Assembly: GCA_019671135.1 (NCBI GenBank)
Contig: JAHRHY010000001.1
Coordinates: 3,782,001-3,846,000, forward strand
Origin: Linnemannia hyalina
Taxonomy: Eukaryota > Mortierellomycota > Mortierellomycetes > Mortierellales > Mortierellaceae
Direction of reading: 5' to 3'
DNA length: 64,000 nucleotides
A model generated the notes under the pieces. It ran no database searches, had not been told where the DNA came from, and saw only the letters and a program-made list of their open reading frames with translations. Each line of letters begins with the position of its first letter. The stretch's first letter is position 1. A program made the translations under genes and the position numbers. Below, piece by piece: positions 32,300 through 44,361 of the stretch.

Positions 32300-33722
32300 G
32301 CCAATCTAGGCCAAGTCTGCAACGTCCGCAAATTTCTTTGAGCTCGAAACACTCCCCAACATCAACATCCACCATCAAGATGTCACCATCACCTCCCGAT
32401 GTCAGCCCCCAATCAACGGACGGATCATTAACCAGATTGTGCTGCTCAAACGTGATGGGCGCACTGAGCGGGCGTATTCTGCCCGCCCTAGTCATTACTA
32501 ACCATCCTTCGTCCCGCGACGCCAAGTATGCAACCTCCATCCGAACCCAAGGAGCGCGCCTAGAAACTATCGCAGACCTCGAGGACACTTATGGTCGTCG
32601 AGCTTGCGAGAGCAATCTTTGCTTCGTAAGTATATCTGAGAAAGTGTCGAATTCTGTTGGATGGGCTACGAATTCGTACCCACCTACCGTTCACCTCTGC
32701 TTTCGGCAATTCTTTGCATCTTTTGCAGGACCAAGAAAAAGCCTGAGAGGATATTACTCTACCTCAACAGAGTCTCGGAGGGTCAGTTTGTGCAAGCCCA
32801 CCAAGTCGAAGTGGATGCCATTCGGTCGGCTTCCAAGAAGCTACAAGTTATGTATGCTCCCAAGTGCCACTTTTGCCCCAAGGCTGCTAGGCCCCAGGTT
32901 GTCCAGGTTATGCGAAAATAGGCTTTGTCCTAGTTCCGTTGAACGCGCCATGGATTTCTGATATCGTCACGTGACTTTCACCAGCTGACCATTCAAGATC
33001 CCAAACCCCAAGCCCCGTCTAATGTCCTAAGCCTCGGTCCAACATCCAAGCCCCGTCCAATGTCCAAGCGCCGCCTTGGTTCCTTCTGTTCATTCGGCCC
33101 TTAGCATAAATAAACCCCTTGTTCCCCTGTCTTGTTCCCTAGTCTGCAATAACTCACTTACATCTGTCCCCTGCCTTACTTCTGCACACTCTTCTTATTC
33201 CTTCCTTTTCCTTCATAATAAAATATAACAAAAGCAATACACATTCTTCCAAGTCCTGTCTGACCATTGCACCAAGATCACGTCTGTCGTAGTCCAGAAG
33301 CGCCATCACAATCTCTTCTTTCTAATGCAGAAGGGCCAGGCCGATCGATCGGGAAACTGTCCACGCGGAACTGTGGTCTACACTGGCATTGTTCATCCAT
33401 TCCAATTTGATTTTACTTCCAGTAGCAAGCGGGTCTGACTGGAACTTCGAGACCTGCCCTCCACAACGTTCTCTGCGATGGGAGCTGATTTACATCGGAC
33501 GGTCTCCAGACTCTAACCTACAGACTATGCTACCTGTATGCTCGATGCACTCGATCCGTCTCTATGGTTTCTGCGGAGTACTATGCCCACCTGGTCGCGC
33601 TGCGAGCACGTTTCCACCAAGGGCGTGAATTGGAGCAAGGCCACGCCTTCGGAAGGATTGGGTGAGTCGATTACCTACGCGCCCGTAAAGCAGCAGCTTC
33701 AGAAGGGTATGTTATATACGAA
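32300..33722 (+). pseudogene. Argonaute pseudogene
   Basis: N-domain remnant at 32327-32450 (NFFELETLPNINIHH, DVTITSRCQPPINGR). The middle (PAZ and MID) is missing. PIWI remnants follow: AKYATSIRTQGARLETIADL, a one-base shift, an intron from 32623, then KKPERILLYLNRVSEGQF, where the family has RDGVSEGQF so the catalytic Asp is lost. A solo LTR interrupts the next helix; beyond it are VVVQKRHHNLFF, GTVVYTGIVHPF, and after a shift and stops (TAG 33423, TGA 33486) [32 protein letters not shown], and the family end YAPVKQQLQK. Argonautes bind small RNAs in RNA silencing; this copy is dead. Confidence 0.85.
32865..33271 (+). mobile_element. Solo LTR inside the Argonaute pseudogene
   Basis: A 407-bp insertion starting TG and ending CA, bounded by the 5-bp direct repeat CCAAG (32860-32864 and 33272-33276), as expected of an LTR retrotransposon target duplication. 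It contains a TATA-like CATAAATA at 33115-33122 and AATAAA at 33217-33222. Removing the insertion and one repeat joins YAPK to ITSVVVQKRHH in a single frame, which fixes both borders. No internal retrotransposon genes remain. Confidence 0.85.
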
Positions 33723-34250
33723 CCGTGCTAAGACGTTGAAGAGATATCTACATGGCAGAAAGCTGACCCTTTCGTATTGCTTTGCTTTTTCTGGTGATGT
33801 GGTTTATGTGAGCCCGGCCCTTCAGCCATTTGCTACCCTTGCTTGTCTGCAACCGCACTCGTGCGACCTCCCTTCCCCATCGCCCACAATACCGATTGGC
33901 TTGTTTTGAACTACATTTCGATAAAAAATAATGCAAGTTAACGATGGGTGTCCGTGAACGTTGGCTGGTTGTGACCACCGCGTCCGTGTATTGATTTTTA
34001 TTTTTTTGCTTTATGAGGAAGTGAAAGAATTATAAGATGCTTGTGGAGACAAAGAGCTTTTCAAAAGGCTAAAACCAAAAAAAAGAATGACTGTCCACAG
34101 TGTTTTAAGCGTTGGCGAGTTCAAGAAAAAAAGAAAAAAAAAAAGACGCTCTCTATTCCTCAAGGGGTTGTTGAGATCAATCAGTCTTATCATAAGCGAG
34201 GCCTGGTTCCACTGTTTAGTGCGATGGTCCCTCGTGATTGTTCGACTCTA
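33723..34250. other. Intergenic
   Basis: 3' flank of the Argonaute relic and of the promethin-like gene, with A-runs at 34075-34145. No gene seen. Confidence 0.5.
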
Positions 34251-34930
34251 TTAGCCGTTGGCTCGTCGACAGCCCTTATTAGCCCTCTGCTTGGCCTCCC
34301 GGATCTGTCGCTTAGCCTTGCGCAAGTCACCATGTCCCCAGATGATACTTAGGACTGCACAGGAAAGGAGGTACCCGACATAGGCGACCATGCTGACCAA
34401 CCCGACGCCGCAGGCAACCAGCAGCGAGACTCCCAAAGCTGGGAGCAGGAAAACCAAGCTGAAAATTGCGAATCCTACCTAAACAGAGATAAGGTGATGA
34501 TTGGCACATGTAGATGATAATGGGTTAGGGTAGGGAGTTTCGGATCAGTTTCGTCTATCAGGCTTTGGTATTCGAGTGCGTATTATCATTGTCATTGTGC
34601 CAAAGAAACATATCTCACTTCAACAATGGTAAATCCAATCCCTCCAACGACCAAGGACCCAAGGGTGACAAACCCCATGAAGCCCATGAAGCAGCCCAAA
34701 GGAAAAGCCGACATGGCTCCAAACCCAACGACCCCAATCTTGACACTGGTGGGAGCTTGGACATATAGATTCTTGAGGTATCCCGCGGGAGGGAAAACAT
34801 AGTGCTGGACTATACCCATCTGGTTGACAGACTCCAGTGCCGATTGAGCTTTGCTGGCGACGATCTGGGGGGTTTCATGGGTGGCGTCTCGGGCTTGGTC
34901 GACTTGTCGCTCGATGTTCGTTGTGGCCAT
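34251..34930 (-). CDS. Promethin/LDAF1-like hydrophobic protein
   Basis: Exons 34930-34619 and 34478-34251 (donor GTGAGA, acceptor TTTAG, phase 0), 179 residues. A hydrophilic N-terminus (MATTNIERQVDQARDAT) is followed by a long Gly-rich hydrophobic region (GVVGFGAMSAFPLGCFMG, FAIFSLVFLLPALGVSLL, VGLVSMVAYVGYLLSCAV) and a basic tail (RKAKRQIREAKQRANKG). Two to four membrane hairpins with a basic end are the layout of promethin (LDAF1) and yeast LDO proteins, which act with seipin in lipid-droplet formation at the ER. I rely on layout and composition, not on a signature motif; another small membrane protein remains possible. Confidence 0.55.
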
Positions 34931-35289
34931 GGTGGGTGTTGGTGGTAACTTGCGATGGTTTTGCTGGGGTGGCAGTGACTGGAGGAGAAGGATGTGTGGG
35001 GTGAGGCTAAAGCAGCGGGATTGCGTTGAAGAGACAGACTCGGGTGGTGATACTGGTGCGTGAAGGGATGTGGATAGAAATAGTCAAAATGGAGGCGATC
35101 GTTGACCGTGTTGCAGTTGAAGGGGTGGAAAGAGCAGAAAGTGGGAAGAGGAAGTGAACATGAGAGCTGAGAAAATTATGGTTACCTACGATATCCAAGT
35201 ATTACTTGCATTGAGGGAAAGTGATGAGAGATCGGAGCATTTCTAAAAATCAAGTGCGATAGAGGCAATAGATGCGTCGTGTTGAGACA
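34931..35289. other. Intergenic
   Basis: Promoter and leader of the promethin-like gene (minus strand). No gene seen. Confidence 0.5.
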
Positions 35290-35840
35290 TTACGCGTTGA
35301 TTTGTTATCTTTAGAGCACGATAAAGAGAAAGGCAAGATAGAATCTTGAGGGCGGAGAGGCAATAAGGAGATCACGAGGACTCTCGTCGAACCTAATCTG
35401 GGATGGCTGTGTCGCCAGCAATCGCTGTATGTCTTCAACGAGAGTCGACGAGCCGGAGCTGGAGGGGTCGGAGGCGTTTGTTAGAGGAAGCAGTGTCGGC
35501 GATGTCCTCATCCTCGACGTCAACTGCTCGTTTTGGACTGCATGAAGCCTGCTGTGTAGATGTTGTTGTGTGAGTAGACATGCCCGCGTCATCGTCGTCG
35601 GTTGCTCGCTTTGGGCCGGATGAAGTCTGCTGTGTCGATGTTGTTGCGTGGTTAGACATATGACGTCAGGCCGACTTTGCAACGAACTGCGCCGTTTCAT
35701 GGAAACTCAGCGCGTTCACCAACGCAAAAAACATCGATGATAAGTTGACTTCGCATCTCTTGGTCTGATCTTTCTTCACTCCGTCTGTCGCCTTGATCCA
35801 GCGCTCTTCTTTTTTTCCTTTCTGTCTTGGAGTCAATTTC
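35290..35840 (-). pseudogene. Relic of a second XPG-Fanzor first exon
   Basis: Minus strand: WIKATDGVKKDQTKRCEV and LSSMFFALVNALSFHETAQF match WIKEASDGIEEDLTQKTCHV and FPAMFFALLNSRAFYGTVSI of the XPG-Fanzor gene, but the start codon region and the metal-binding Asp are lost and a stop follows. In another frame, two internal repeats (THTTTSTQQASCSPKRAV) and LVEDIQRLLATQPSQIRFDE correspond to LMTQVQHLLQGGPAQIFLDS at the end of the intact exon. No later exons were found nearby. Confidence 0.7.
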
Positions 35841-36244
35841 ATTTATGGAGGTTGATTCAAACTCTCTTATTTTGAGTGAGAGGCGTCTGAATTGTCCAAG
35901 GGTTTTGACAACATTATCTTTTATGAAGGCTCGGCTCTGAGACTATTTTATCCACACTTATTGTTCTGCCTGTCCATCTCGCTGACGTTTAAAAGTGAAG
36001 GAAAAGTGATAGGAAGATAAGTTGATATGGAAGTTCCTCTCGTGGTGGTTCCTCTTTTTTTATGTGACGGAGTGGGTGCTCTCTGTGTTTTTTTTGTAAA
36101 TATGGAGAGGACCCTGCTCGCAGAATCAATCGAAGGGATAAATTTCGACCACAAAAGCGGTCGAAAACAGACGAAGGGATAACTCTTCCCATTCTTTAAT
36201 ATCAACCCCTTCCATTATCCTGGGCCGGAATATGTGATGATTGT
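35841..36244. other. Intergenic
   Basis: AT-rich. No gene or repeat recognised. Confidence 0.45.
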
Positions 36245-36721
36245 TTATACATTAAGAGAGGCAGGTAAGGGATGAGAAAAGTAAAAGTATGAAAAGAACG
36301 AGGGAAGAGCAACCAAGAAAATAGACCAACATATATAACTGGCTTGTGGCAACCAAGCAACTGTTGCCTTTTGATCCTTCAATGTCGGCTCTTTCAATCC
36401 TGGCCTCATTAGAATTTCAAGTCGCTTCACCGATGTGCATGCCGCACAACTGGGGTAAATAACCACCATTTATACAAGGTGTCGAACATGCACAATATCC
36501 TCAAACGCCTGCGGAACATCGTCCCAGAGGAGGAGAGGCTTTTGAGTATCGGGTTCAATGTGATACTCCACGTACATAATGTCATCGGTATTGGTGAATG
36601 CGAGAGAAAAAGGAGGTTGGCTCTTGTTGACAGAACGAAGTGCTTGGACCTGCTCCTGCTCCTCTTGTTGCATTGCGTGTTTTGGTGTGGTGATGTCGTG
36701 TTGGGTTGATGTTGGTTCCAA
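36245..36721 (-). pseudogene. Orphan N-terminal LW-D domain of the Sel1 type
   Basis: From the ATG at 36721: MEPTSTQHDITTPKHAMQ, then YHIEPDTQKPLLLWDDVP and QAFEDIVHVRHLV, which match the module at the start of Sel1 genes 6 and 7 (ILWSDILAAFKDVVHVRY; VLWDDVLLVFPAAKYIRH). A TAA then interrupts, and the same frame goes on (MVVIYPSCAACTSVKRLEIL). No Sel1 repeats follow. It may be a small stand-alone protein of 83 residues or the remains of a longer gene. Confidence 0.5.
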
Positions 36722-39284
36722 GGGTTGATGCTGAAGGAAGGTGGGTGATGAATGTGTGAATGTGTGAATGAGTAAAGCAGAAGGAAAGAAACAGATGTGC
36801 GTGAGAAAGTTAAGTCTAAATCTTCGTCATGCATGGTGTCAGTGATAACAAAAATTGATTGGACAATTCAAACGCACAGGCACCATCATGTAATTCACTC
36901 ATTATGCAGATGTCGATATCTTTTTGACCTGCTATGAGATGGCTAACGTGTGAGAGGAACACTTGACGAAAGAGTAAACCGTTGGCGTTTTATTGCAATG
37001 CCACGCGAAGAGGAGGACAAGAAGAGGCAGAGGGGGGGAGACAACACCAAACAACTGAAGCACCATCGTTGCATGATTCATTTTGCTGTCGACAAGGTAT
37101 ATGAAGTCAACGAAAGTAGACACTTCGTCTACCAGAGGAGTCAAGTGGGAACAACAATGGCAGCAACAAGTTAAGAAGAAAGAAAAAAGGGACAACTTCT
37201 CTCTTTTATGGTTGCACTTAAGAACAACAATGAAGAATAAGCGACGATGGAGTGGACGAAACAAAGGAGTGGACCGTTGGTAACGCAGCAAAAACAGGGC
37301 CAGTTTGTCTCAACCCGTCATGTGCGCGCAGACATCCTCATCCTCATCTTCATCTACAACAACAAAACTCCTTTCTTCATGGCCTTCTTCACCCTCTCCC
37401 GCCATCCTCACTGCCTCTCATACAACATACCAACTATGACTTTGATCGTGTTCAGACACCTCACACGTCCAGGATCAATCACGATTTCGTACTATCAAGT
37501 CCCGTCGAAGCTATTCGCTGTTTTGTCTTCCTTGACCTAGCAGAAAGCCCTACTAAAATAGAAAATGCTCGGCCAGTCGGCGTTTTGCCAAGTAGCTCGC
37601 ATTTCCTCAGCTTTCCTTCCCTGGCCTTCATAATACTCTTGCATCTACCTATCCCGCCGTCCGTCTTTCCAATCGATGTTATTCACCATAGCCCAATCGA
37701 GCCAGCCTCATCCACTTTTATTTTTCTTCGGAGAGACGATTGAAGTATAGCAGGTGGAAGATATCTCGCACTCAACACACCGCCCAACCGTTTGCCCAAT
37801 CGCTGTGGGGTAAAGATAGACAGAGAGGAGAGGCGTAGAAACAATCATCTGCAAGTCGCGTTACTGTTGTGAGTCTCATCTATCCCTTCATTCATCGCCA
37901 TTCGCCAAAAATGAATAATGAAAAATGTACTTCTCTCGGTATGATCGATCGAAAAAATGTAGGCAAATGATCTAAACCTTGCGGCTATAGGATGGGATGG
38001 AGAGAATGATGAGCCGAACATCGAAAAAAGGCTGGTTCATCAATTACTCCTCGCCATCCAGACGGTTGTCTATTTTTGTCAACGTTGAAAGGCGAAGGGT
38101 GTCTCAAGCTCATTAGTGTTTGACGTTCTTGGACAGAGGAGGGGGAATTGGAGTGGAGGTGCGGCAGATAACTTTCTATCCCACTGGAGCAACAGTGCCA
38201 CTCTTGCTGCCTCGCTCGTAGTCTTGGATCCCAAGGGCGCATATCCGTAATGCCAACATGGTGAAAGGAGTGAAAAAGTGAGGTAAAGAAATGGATGCTT
38301 CCGAGATCCTCTCCACTGGCAAAAACTATTTCTCCTATCCCATCATGATCATCCATTTTCTGACCAAATTAGCAATTGCGACAAGGGAAAACTCTAAATA
38401 AGGCTTGGAGTGGGTAAGCAATGGATGGGAAAAGGGAACAGGGAACAGGAGAAGGATACCCTGGCTCAGAATTTCCGGTCCGTCCATGTCCAGCTTAATT
38501 GAGAGTGTGGGAAATCCGATCACTTACAGCACCTGCACACACAGAGAAGCATTAAAAGGTTGTTCGGTTGGTTGACCGTATTTTCATGTGCCGCTGGCCA
38601 ATATTCATGCAAGTTTGTGTTGTCGTTTTTTTTGTTCATCATTTTACCCTTTTATCCTTTTTCCAACAGCTCCTCCCATGTCGTAACGAAAGTAGACAAA
38701 CAGGAGGTTGCACGAGTCAAAGGTCACAGAAAACCGTCTCCGGAAGTTGATAAAGCCGAAGGACCTAGGACCATGTCAATTGTTCACCTTGTGAGGACAA
38801 TAACGAAAAACTCAATTGCGCATTTAGTCTGTTTTTGTGCACATGCGGAGTGGGGAAATGATGGCAGGTGGGAGTGGAGATAGAGATAGATGAGAGCATG
38901 GATGGGCAAGTCGACAAAACCGTCAAAGGGTCCTTGTCGAGTCCTACTAAATACCGGCAGCAAAACCCTCACCACCCACATTTGTTTTTTTTTTTTTTTT
39001 TTGTCCAGAGATACATGGATGGTGCTGTCGAATCAGTTTCTTTCTTTGTGTTCACTTTGCTCTTCTTGTGCTCGGCTTCTTTTTTCCGCCATTATGCTTC
39101 ACCCTGCTCTTGGTTGAGCGCCACCTCCCTCCTTTTTTGTATTTAAAGGGACCCAATCTCCTCCCTTTTTCTTTTCTTTGTTCTACCACTCAATCGCTCC
39201 TCTCTCCACATTCGCATCTCACTTCTTTCTTTCTCTCTCACCAACACCCTACTCTACTACAACAACAACAACTACCACACCAAC
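36722..39284. other. Long spacer, partly duplicated P450 upstream region
   Basis: From about 37855 it resembles the region upstream of P450 gene 1. At 37565 a short frame (MLGQSAFCQVARISSAF) looks like a mitochondrial presequence but stops after 22 codons. A TATTTAAAG box lies at 39140 and an 18-T run at about 38985. No complete gene seen. Confidence 0.45.
39140..39148 (+). promoter_or_regulatory. TATA-like box, P450 gene 2
   Basis: TATTTAAAG, 137 bases before the last base preceding the ATG region at 39285, which is nearly the same spacing as in P450 gene 1. Confidence 0.5.
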
Positions 39285-41571
39285 ATGTCGACGGTAGCAA
39301 GCGCTACCCCCACTGTGGGCTTCACCTCCACCCTACTCCCAAAGCTCCTAACCCTCATCACCCAAAAACCCAACCGCAGAAAACTCCTCCTCGCCATCAT
39401 CCTCTACACCGTCTACAAATACCGTCGCTCCGTTCTCTTTGTCCGCCCCCGCCCCGACCTCCCTGGCCCCCCTGGTCTCCCATTGATCGGCAACTTTTGG
39501 GAGATGGCCACCGTCCCCAAGACGGATTTCCATCAATCCCAAGAACGCAACTTTGCGAAATACGGCAGGGTTTATACGATGGCGATTCCTGGGGTGGGGA
39601 GGACGATTACGGTCAAGGATCCAGAGATTTTGGATCATATCTTGAGGACGCATTTTTGGATCTATGAGAAGGGTACTAGGTTTAAGGAGACCCTTGGGCC
39701 TCTTGTTGGCGATGGTGAGTTGTCTTCTGTGTGAAAGCATATGGACATGGATTGACGGCAAAAAGGTTGTTTGTAATCTTCTTCAAGGGAATGAACAAGA
39801 AACACTAATCTTGTTTGTGTGTCTTTTGTTGTTTATTCGAAATAGGCATTTTCTCGGCGGATGGAGATGTAAGTTTGATATCTCAGCATAAGTACATCTA
39901 TCCGTCTCATCCCACACACACGCACACACTTCATCTCCTCTTATTCACCCATCCTCTCCATCACTCTCTTCCTCTTCTTCGTTAATCAATCCATAACCAC
40001 AACAGCACTGGAAGTGGCAAAGACAGCACGCAAGCAAGATCTTCACCGTCAAGGCCTTCCGCCAATACACCAACGACGTCTTTGTCCAGGAAGCTCAACG
40101 TGCCGTCAGCTACCTCGATAAGTTTGCCGACACCGGCAAGTCCGTCGATCTTCAACGTCTCTTCTACTGCTTCACCCTTGGTATGTCTTTCTTTTCCGTC
40201 ATCATTTTTGGTCCTTTGTTCTTTTGATCCCCTCGATCGTGTGTGCATATTTTTTTTTTTCGGGAATAGTGTCGAGTGGGTGCTAAATTTTGCAGGCCAT
40301 ATGCGCTAACGAAAGCCCGCACAACCTCTTCATGCCCTTCCCCTCTTCTTCTTTCCCCATCGCATCCCATTCAAACTGAACACCCACTCCCTTCAACCAC
40401 CCACCCATATCACCAACCTGAACAGACTCATTCGGAGAGATCGCATTCGGAGAAGTATTCGGATGCCTCGACGACCCATCCCAGGACGTAGAATTCGCCG
40501 CAGCCTTCGACAGACTAAACCACGGCCTCGCCGGTCGCTTCCTCTCCCCCGTCTGGAAACTCGTCGACTGGTGGACCGGTAACGATCTCCGCGTCGCGGC
40601 CGATCGTGCTATTGTCCGTAATTTCGCACAGAATATCATTGATCGCCGTAGGAGAGAAAGAGCGCAGATGGGAAAGGTTGATGAGGGGAAGGATGTGGGG
40701 TTGGGAAAGAAGGATCTTTTGCAGCTGTTTATGGATATCGGATCCGAGGAGGGTGGGACACCATTGTCGGATGAAATGTTGGTCGACAGTGTGTTGAACT
40801 TTGTCATCGCCGGGAGGGATACAACGGCTCAGGCCCTCGCGTGGACATTCTACCTCATGCACCGTCGAAATGCCAACCCTACCATCATCCCCCGCATCCT
40901 CGAAGAAACCGATTCCATCCTCAAGGGCGGTCTGCCCACCTACGAGACCACCAAGCAACAAAAGTTCACCGAAGCCTGTTTCAACGAATCCCTTCGTCTC
41001 TTCCCCGCAGTTCCTCGAAACGCAAAGATCTGTACACAGGATGATGTGTTGCCAGGCGGGATTAAGGTGTACAAGGGGGAGAGGGTGACTTATAATGTGT
41101 GGGCGATGGGGCGAGATGAGGAGTTATGGGGGAAAGATGCGAGGGAGTATGATCCATCTAGGTGGGAGAAGATGGATAAGCCTTCTTCGGCAAAGTTTGC
41201 CGCTTTCCACCACGGACCACGTACCTGGTAAGTTCTTCTTGTTTTTGCTCTTTTTTTCATTTTTGTCCTTGGCACCATGTGCTTTAGTGCGGCCTACACA
41301 TACCCGTTTTTCGACGATCAAAAAAACAAAAAATTCCTTCTTCCCTCAAAGCGCTAACAAACAAAACCTTCCTTCTTCCTACTCTCTCCCTCTACTACAT
41401 AGCCTGGGCCAAGGATTCGCGGTGACAGAAGCAGTGACACTGATGTCAATGCTCTTCCAAAAGTTCACCTTTGAACTCGAGAACCCCGATCAAAAGGCTA
41501 CCTACATGGCCTCGCTTACCCTCCCCATGGAGAACGGTCTCCGCGTCTACGTTAAGCGTCGCACCGATTAA
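39285..41571 (+). CDS. Cytochrome P450, copy 2
   Basis: Exons 39285-39714, 39846-39868, 40006-40180, 40426-41227, 41403-41571; about 532 residues. Exons 1, 2, 3 and 5 have exactly the lengths found in P450 gene 1 (430, 23, 175, 169 nt); exon 4 is 15 nt longer because of a short insertion (KDVGLGKKDLLQ). Same anchor, PGPPGLPLIGNFWEM hinge, AGRDTTAQALAW, ESLR and heme loop FHHGPRTCLGQGFA with the Cys codon across the last intron. The introns differ strongly while the exons stay alike, so the duplication is not very recent. Function inferred as fatty-acid or alkane-type hydroxylation at the ER. Confidence 0.92.
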
Positions 41572-42055
41572 GAAGGAACAAGGGAAGACTTTCTTGTACA
41601 GTACACTGTTACCCTACCTTTTTTTTTTCTCAATCGCGCCGCGTAGGGGGGGGGGCTCCTGTTTCGCCTACTCTCTTGAACGCATACATAGTATACATCC
41701 TTTTCTCAAAATATAAACATTCAATTGAAATTATCTCAACCTTGCACTACTCATACAAAAGCACGACAAGAACAGAAAGAAAAGCATCAACGAGGACAAG
41801 GAGGTATCGATTACGGAACGACAAAATTGTATTGTAGTAATAAAAGTCTAAGAAGTGTTTTTTTCAAATGTACAGCTGTTTTAAAACCTCATCTTTCCCT
41901 CGTCCATGTGGGCATTGGTTCATCCCCAACCCAGCCCATCCATGCGTCCAATGCGTTGTTAAAAAATGCAAAAAAAAATATAACAGAAAACAGTCAACAG
42001 TCCCAACCAAACTCAACCCCACACGCCAGCGAACCCCTACCACTCAGTCAAAGAC
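41572..42055. other. Convergent spacer
   Basis: 3' flanks of P450 gene 2 and prohibitin 1, with a run of nine G near 41647. No gene seen. Confidence 0.55.
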
Positions 42056-43940
42056 TTAAACGGGGATGTTCAACAACATGTTGTTGCCCTTCTGGTTGGG
42101 CAAGTAGGTGACGTTCTTGGCATGAGCCAAGGTGCCGGCAATATCCTTCGATGCCTCAATACGACGGAGCTCAATCAAACCAGCACCGGCCTTCTCCAAT
42201 GAATTGGAAATAATCTCGGCAGCGTGGGCCTCTCCCTCGGCTCTGATGATCACAGCGCTCTTCTCCTGCTCAGCCTTCTCGACAATGAACTTTGCGCGCT
42301 CTATTGGTACAGCGATGCAATATGAAAAGTGATTAGAATGTTAACCTATGCAAGAGCCTCATGGATTCCTGGTTTCACATTCACAAGTCCTCTGCACCAC
42401 CCCGTTGAAAAGTAACCCAAGTAACGTACCGGCCTCCTGCTGAGCAATCTGCTTCTGCTCGACGGCGTTGGTGAAATCGCGACCGAAGGTCATAGTGGTC
42501 TAATAGCAGCAAGCACAAACAAACGACGAATTAGTCGACACATTCATATGCATCCTCAAATGCGCAACCGCAACTTCCCACCACAAAAGCAACGACGAAA
42601 AAGGGAAAAGAAAAACTTACGATGGAGACATCCTCGAGCTCGATGTGGAACTCACGGGCACGCTTAGCAAGGTCCTCACGGATCTTGGAAGAGACGAGCT
42701 CACGCTGGGTAATGAGCTCACCAGCATCAAACTGGGCAACAATCGACTTCAACACCTCGTTTCCGATAGAGGGCAACACACGCTCATCGTAATCCATACC
42801 GAGTCCCTGGTAGATCTGGGACAGGTTCTTGACCTCAGGGCGGTGGAGGACACGGAGGGTCAAGGTAACCATCTGCATATCCTTGGATCCAGTGGTGGTC
42901 GAGATGTTGCGGGGCTTGGTACGGACATCGAACTGGATGGCGCGCTGCAACCAGGGGACCAAGAAGTGGGTTCCCTCGCCAACGGGGTGGGGCTTGACTC
43001 CGTCAATTCTGTCGAAAATAACGGCGCGGTGACCTCCCTGGACTATATTGTGAAAGTGAATGAGGGGGGTGCTTGGTTAGGTGATAGTTCCATGGGACAA
43101 TCTGTTTTCGTTGTTGTGCTCATGGTTCCTGGCAAATTATGTTGTTTTTGAAAAGGGGTCCGGTATTGGTTCCTGATATGACATTGCCAAGGTCGATTGG
43201 TTGTTGTTTTCGGGTATTCCCTGAACTTGGTTTCGTGTCCTGTTTGCCGCCCATAGCACTCCCTTGCAACTACTACTCCTCCTCCTCCTCCTCCAAAAAA
43301 GCGTCCAGCTGCAAGGTCCTTCAGTGCGCACTCCTTGAGTCAACTCCTCCGAACCAATTGTTGGGAAAGGACAAAAAAGGCAAAAAAAAAAAAAAAGTTG
43401 AGGTTCGTTCCTGACTGCGAAAGCGAAAAGCGAGGAAGAAAGGAAAAGGTCGAGGATGTTGCCGGAGGAAATAAAAGGTTGTGGTCATCAGTGATCCGAT
43501 CCACTCCGTCAGCGTGTGCCGACTTTAGCATCGGGCGAGTTGGTGAATGCCCCCCGCTGAAGGAGAAGGAAAAAAAGGGTTCCGAGTGTGACCCGAGCGC
43601 AACTGACAAGAGAGCATTCTCTGTCACTTCCCGTTGTTTGCGTTGGCTTCCGAAATGACCTTCTCTCTCCGAGGGAGAAACAGGCGCCAAAAGAAAGGCA
43701 AAAAGAGCGCCGCTTGTGCGTTGCCGTGTCTGTTGCGATGCTGAATGTATTCCCTTGGTGCCCTAACTTTCCCTCTCTCCGAGGAATGTGATCTGATCTG
43801 TTATTGTTGTAACTACTTTGTGAAGAACGTGAGATCAGTTTGTCGCAATACGTACCATCGTACATGGAGTACTGGAGGAAGGAGACGACAGCACCGACGG
43901 GGATAGCGAACTTGGAGAGTGTTCCCAGAATGGCAGACAT
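42056..43940 (-). CDS. PHB1: Prohibitin 1
   Basis: Four exons: 43940-43856, 43042-42621, 42499-42430, 42300-42056; 273 residues, the usual length. An N-terminal membrane anchor ([17 protein letters not shown]) is followed by the SPFH/band-7 domain ([69 protein letters not shown]) and the C-terminal coiled coil (FVVEKAEQ-type, here [20 protein letters not shown]). With prohibitin 2 it forms a ring complex in the inner mitochondrial membrane that holds and protects membrane proteins. Intron 1 is unusually long (about 813 nt) against 80-130 nt for the others; introns 1 and 3 both start GTACGT. Confidence 0.95.
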
Positions 43941-44361
43941 GGTTGTGTATAAAGAGGTGTGAATGAGAGTTGTAAAGAGAGAGGGAGCGGGTGATTCCAA
44001 CAAAGAAAACGGTCGACAAGAGTGCAAGCGCTGACTCGAAGCTTCGACTCGCCGTGGGTGTTGTTTGGGGCCCTGTGAAGCTGATCGAGGAAACCCTTAA
44101 CTGCACTCGCAGTCACCTCGTTGCAAAAGGAAAAAAAATGAAAATCACATGACCCTTGGATCGTTGGTGAGTGAAATGAAAAGAACTACCATAGTTCCAT
44201 GGTCAGGTTATTCTTTTATTGTGACAATTGAGAAGGGAGAAGTATGATACAGAGAGGGTGACGTTAGAAGGCTCAATTGTGTGGGTATGAGTAGGGGGTA
44301 TGAGAGTCTGGAAAGCAAACAATCAGGGTAGTGATCGAGGGGGAAAATGGCGTGGTGGCAC
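43941..44361. other. Spacer between prohibitin and Met30-like genes
   Basis: Promoter of PHB1 and the 3' flank of the Met30-like gene, both on the minus strand. No gene seen. Confidence 0.55.

Noticed and set aside
37252..37743. 163-codon plus-strand frame
   Set aside because: Pro/His/Ser-rich with no family; the better signal here is the short presequence-like frame at 37565, which stops early.
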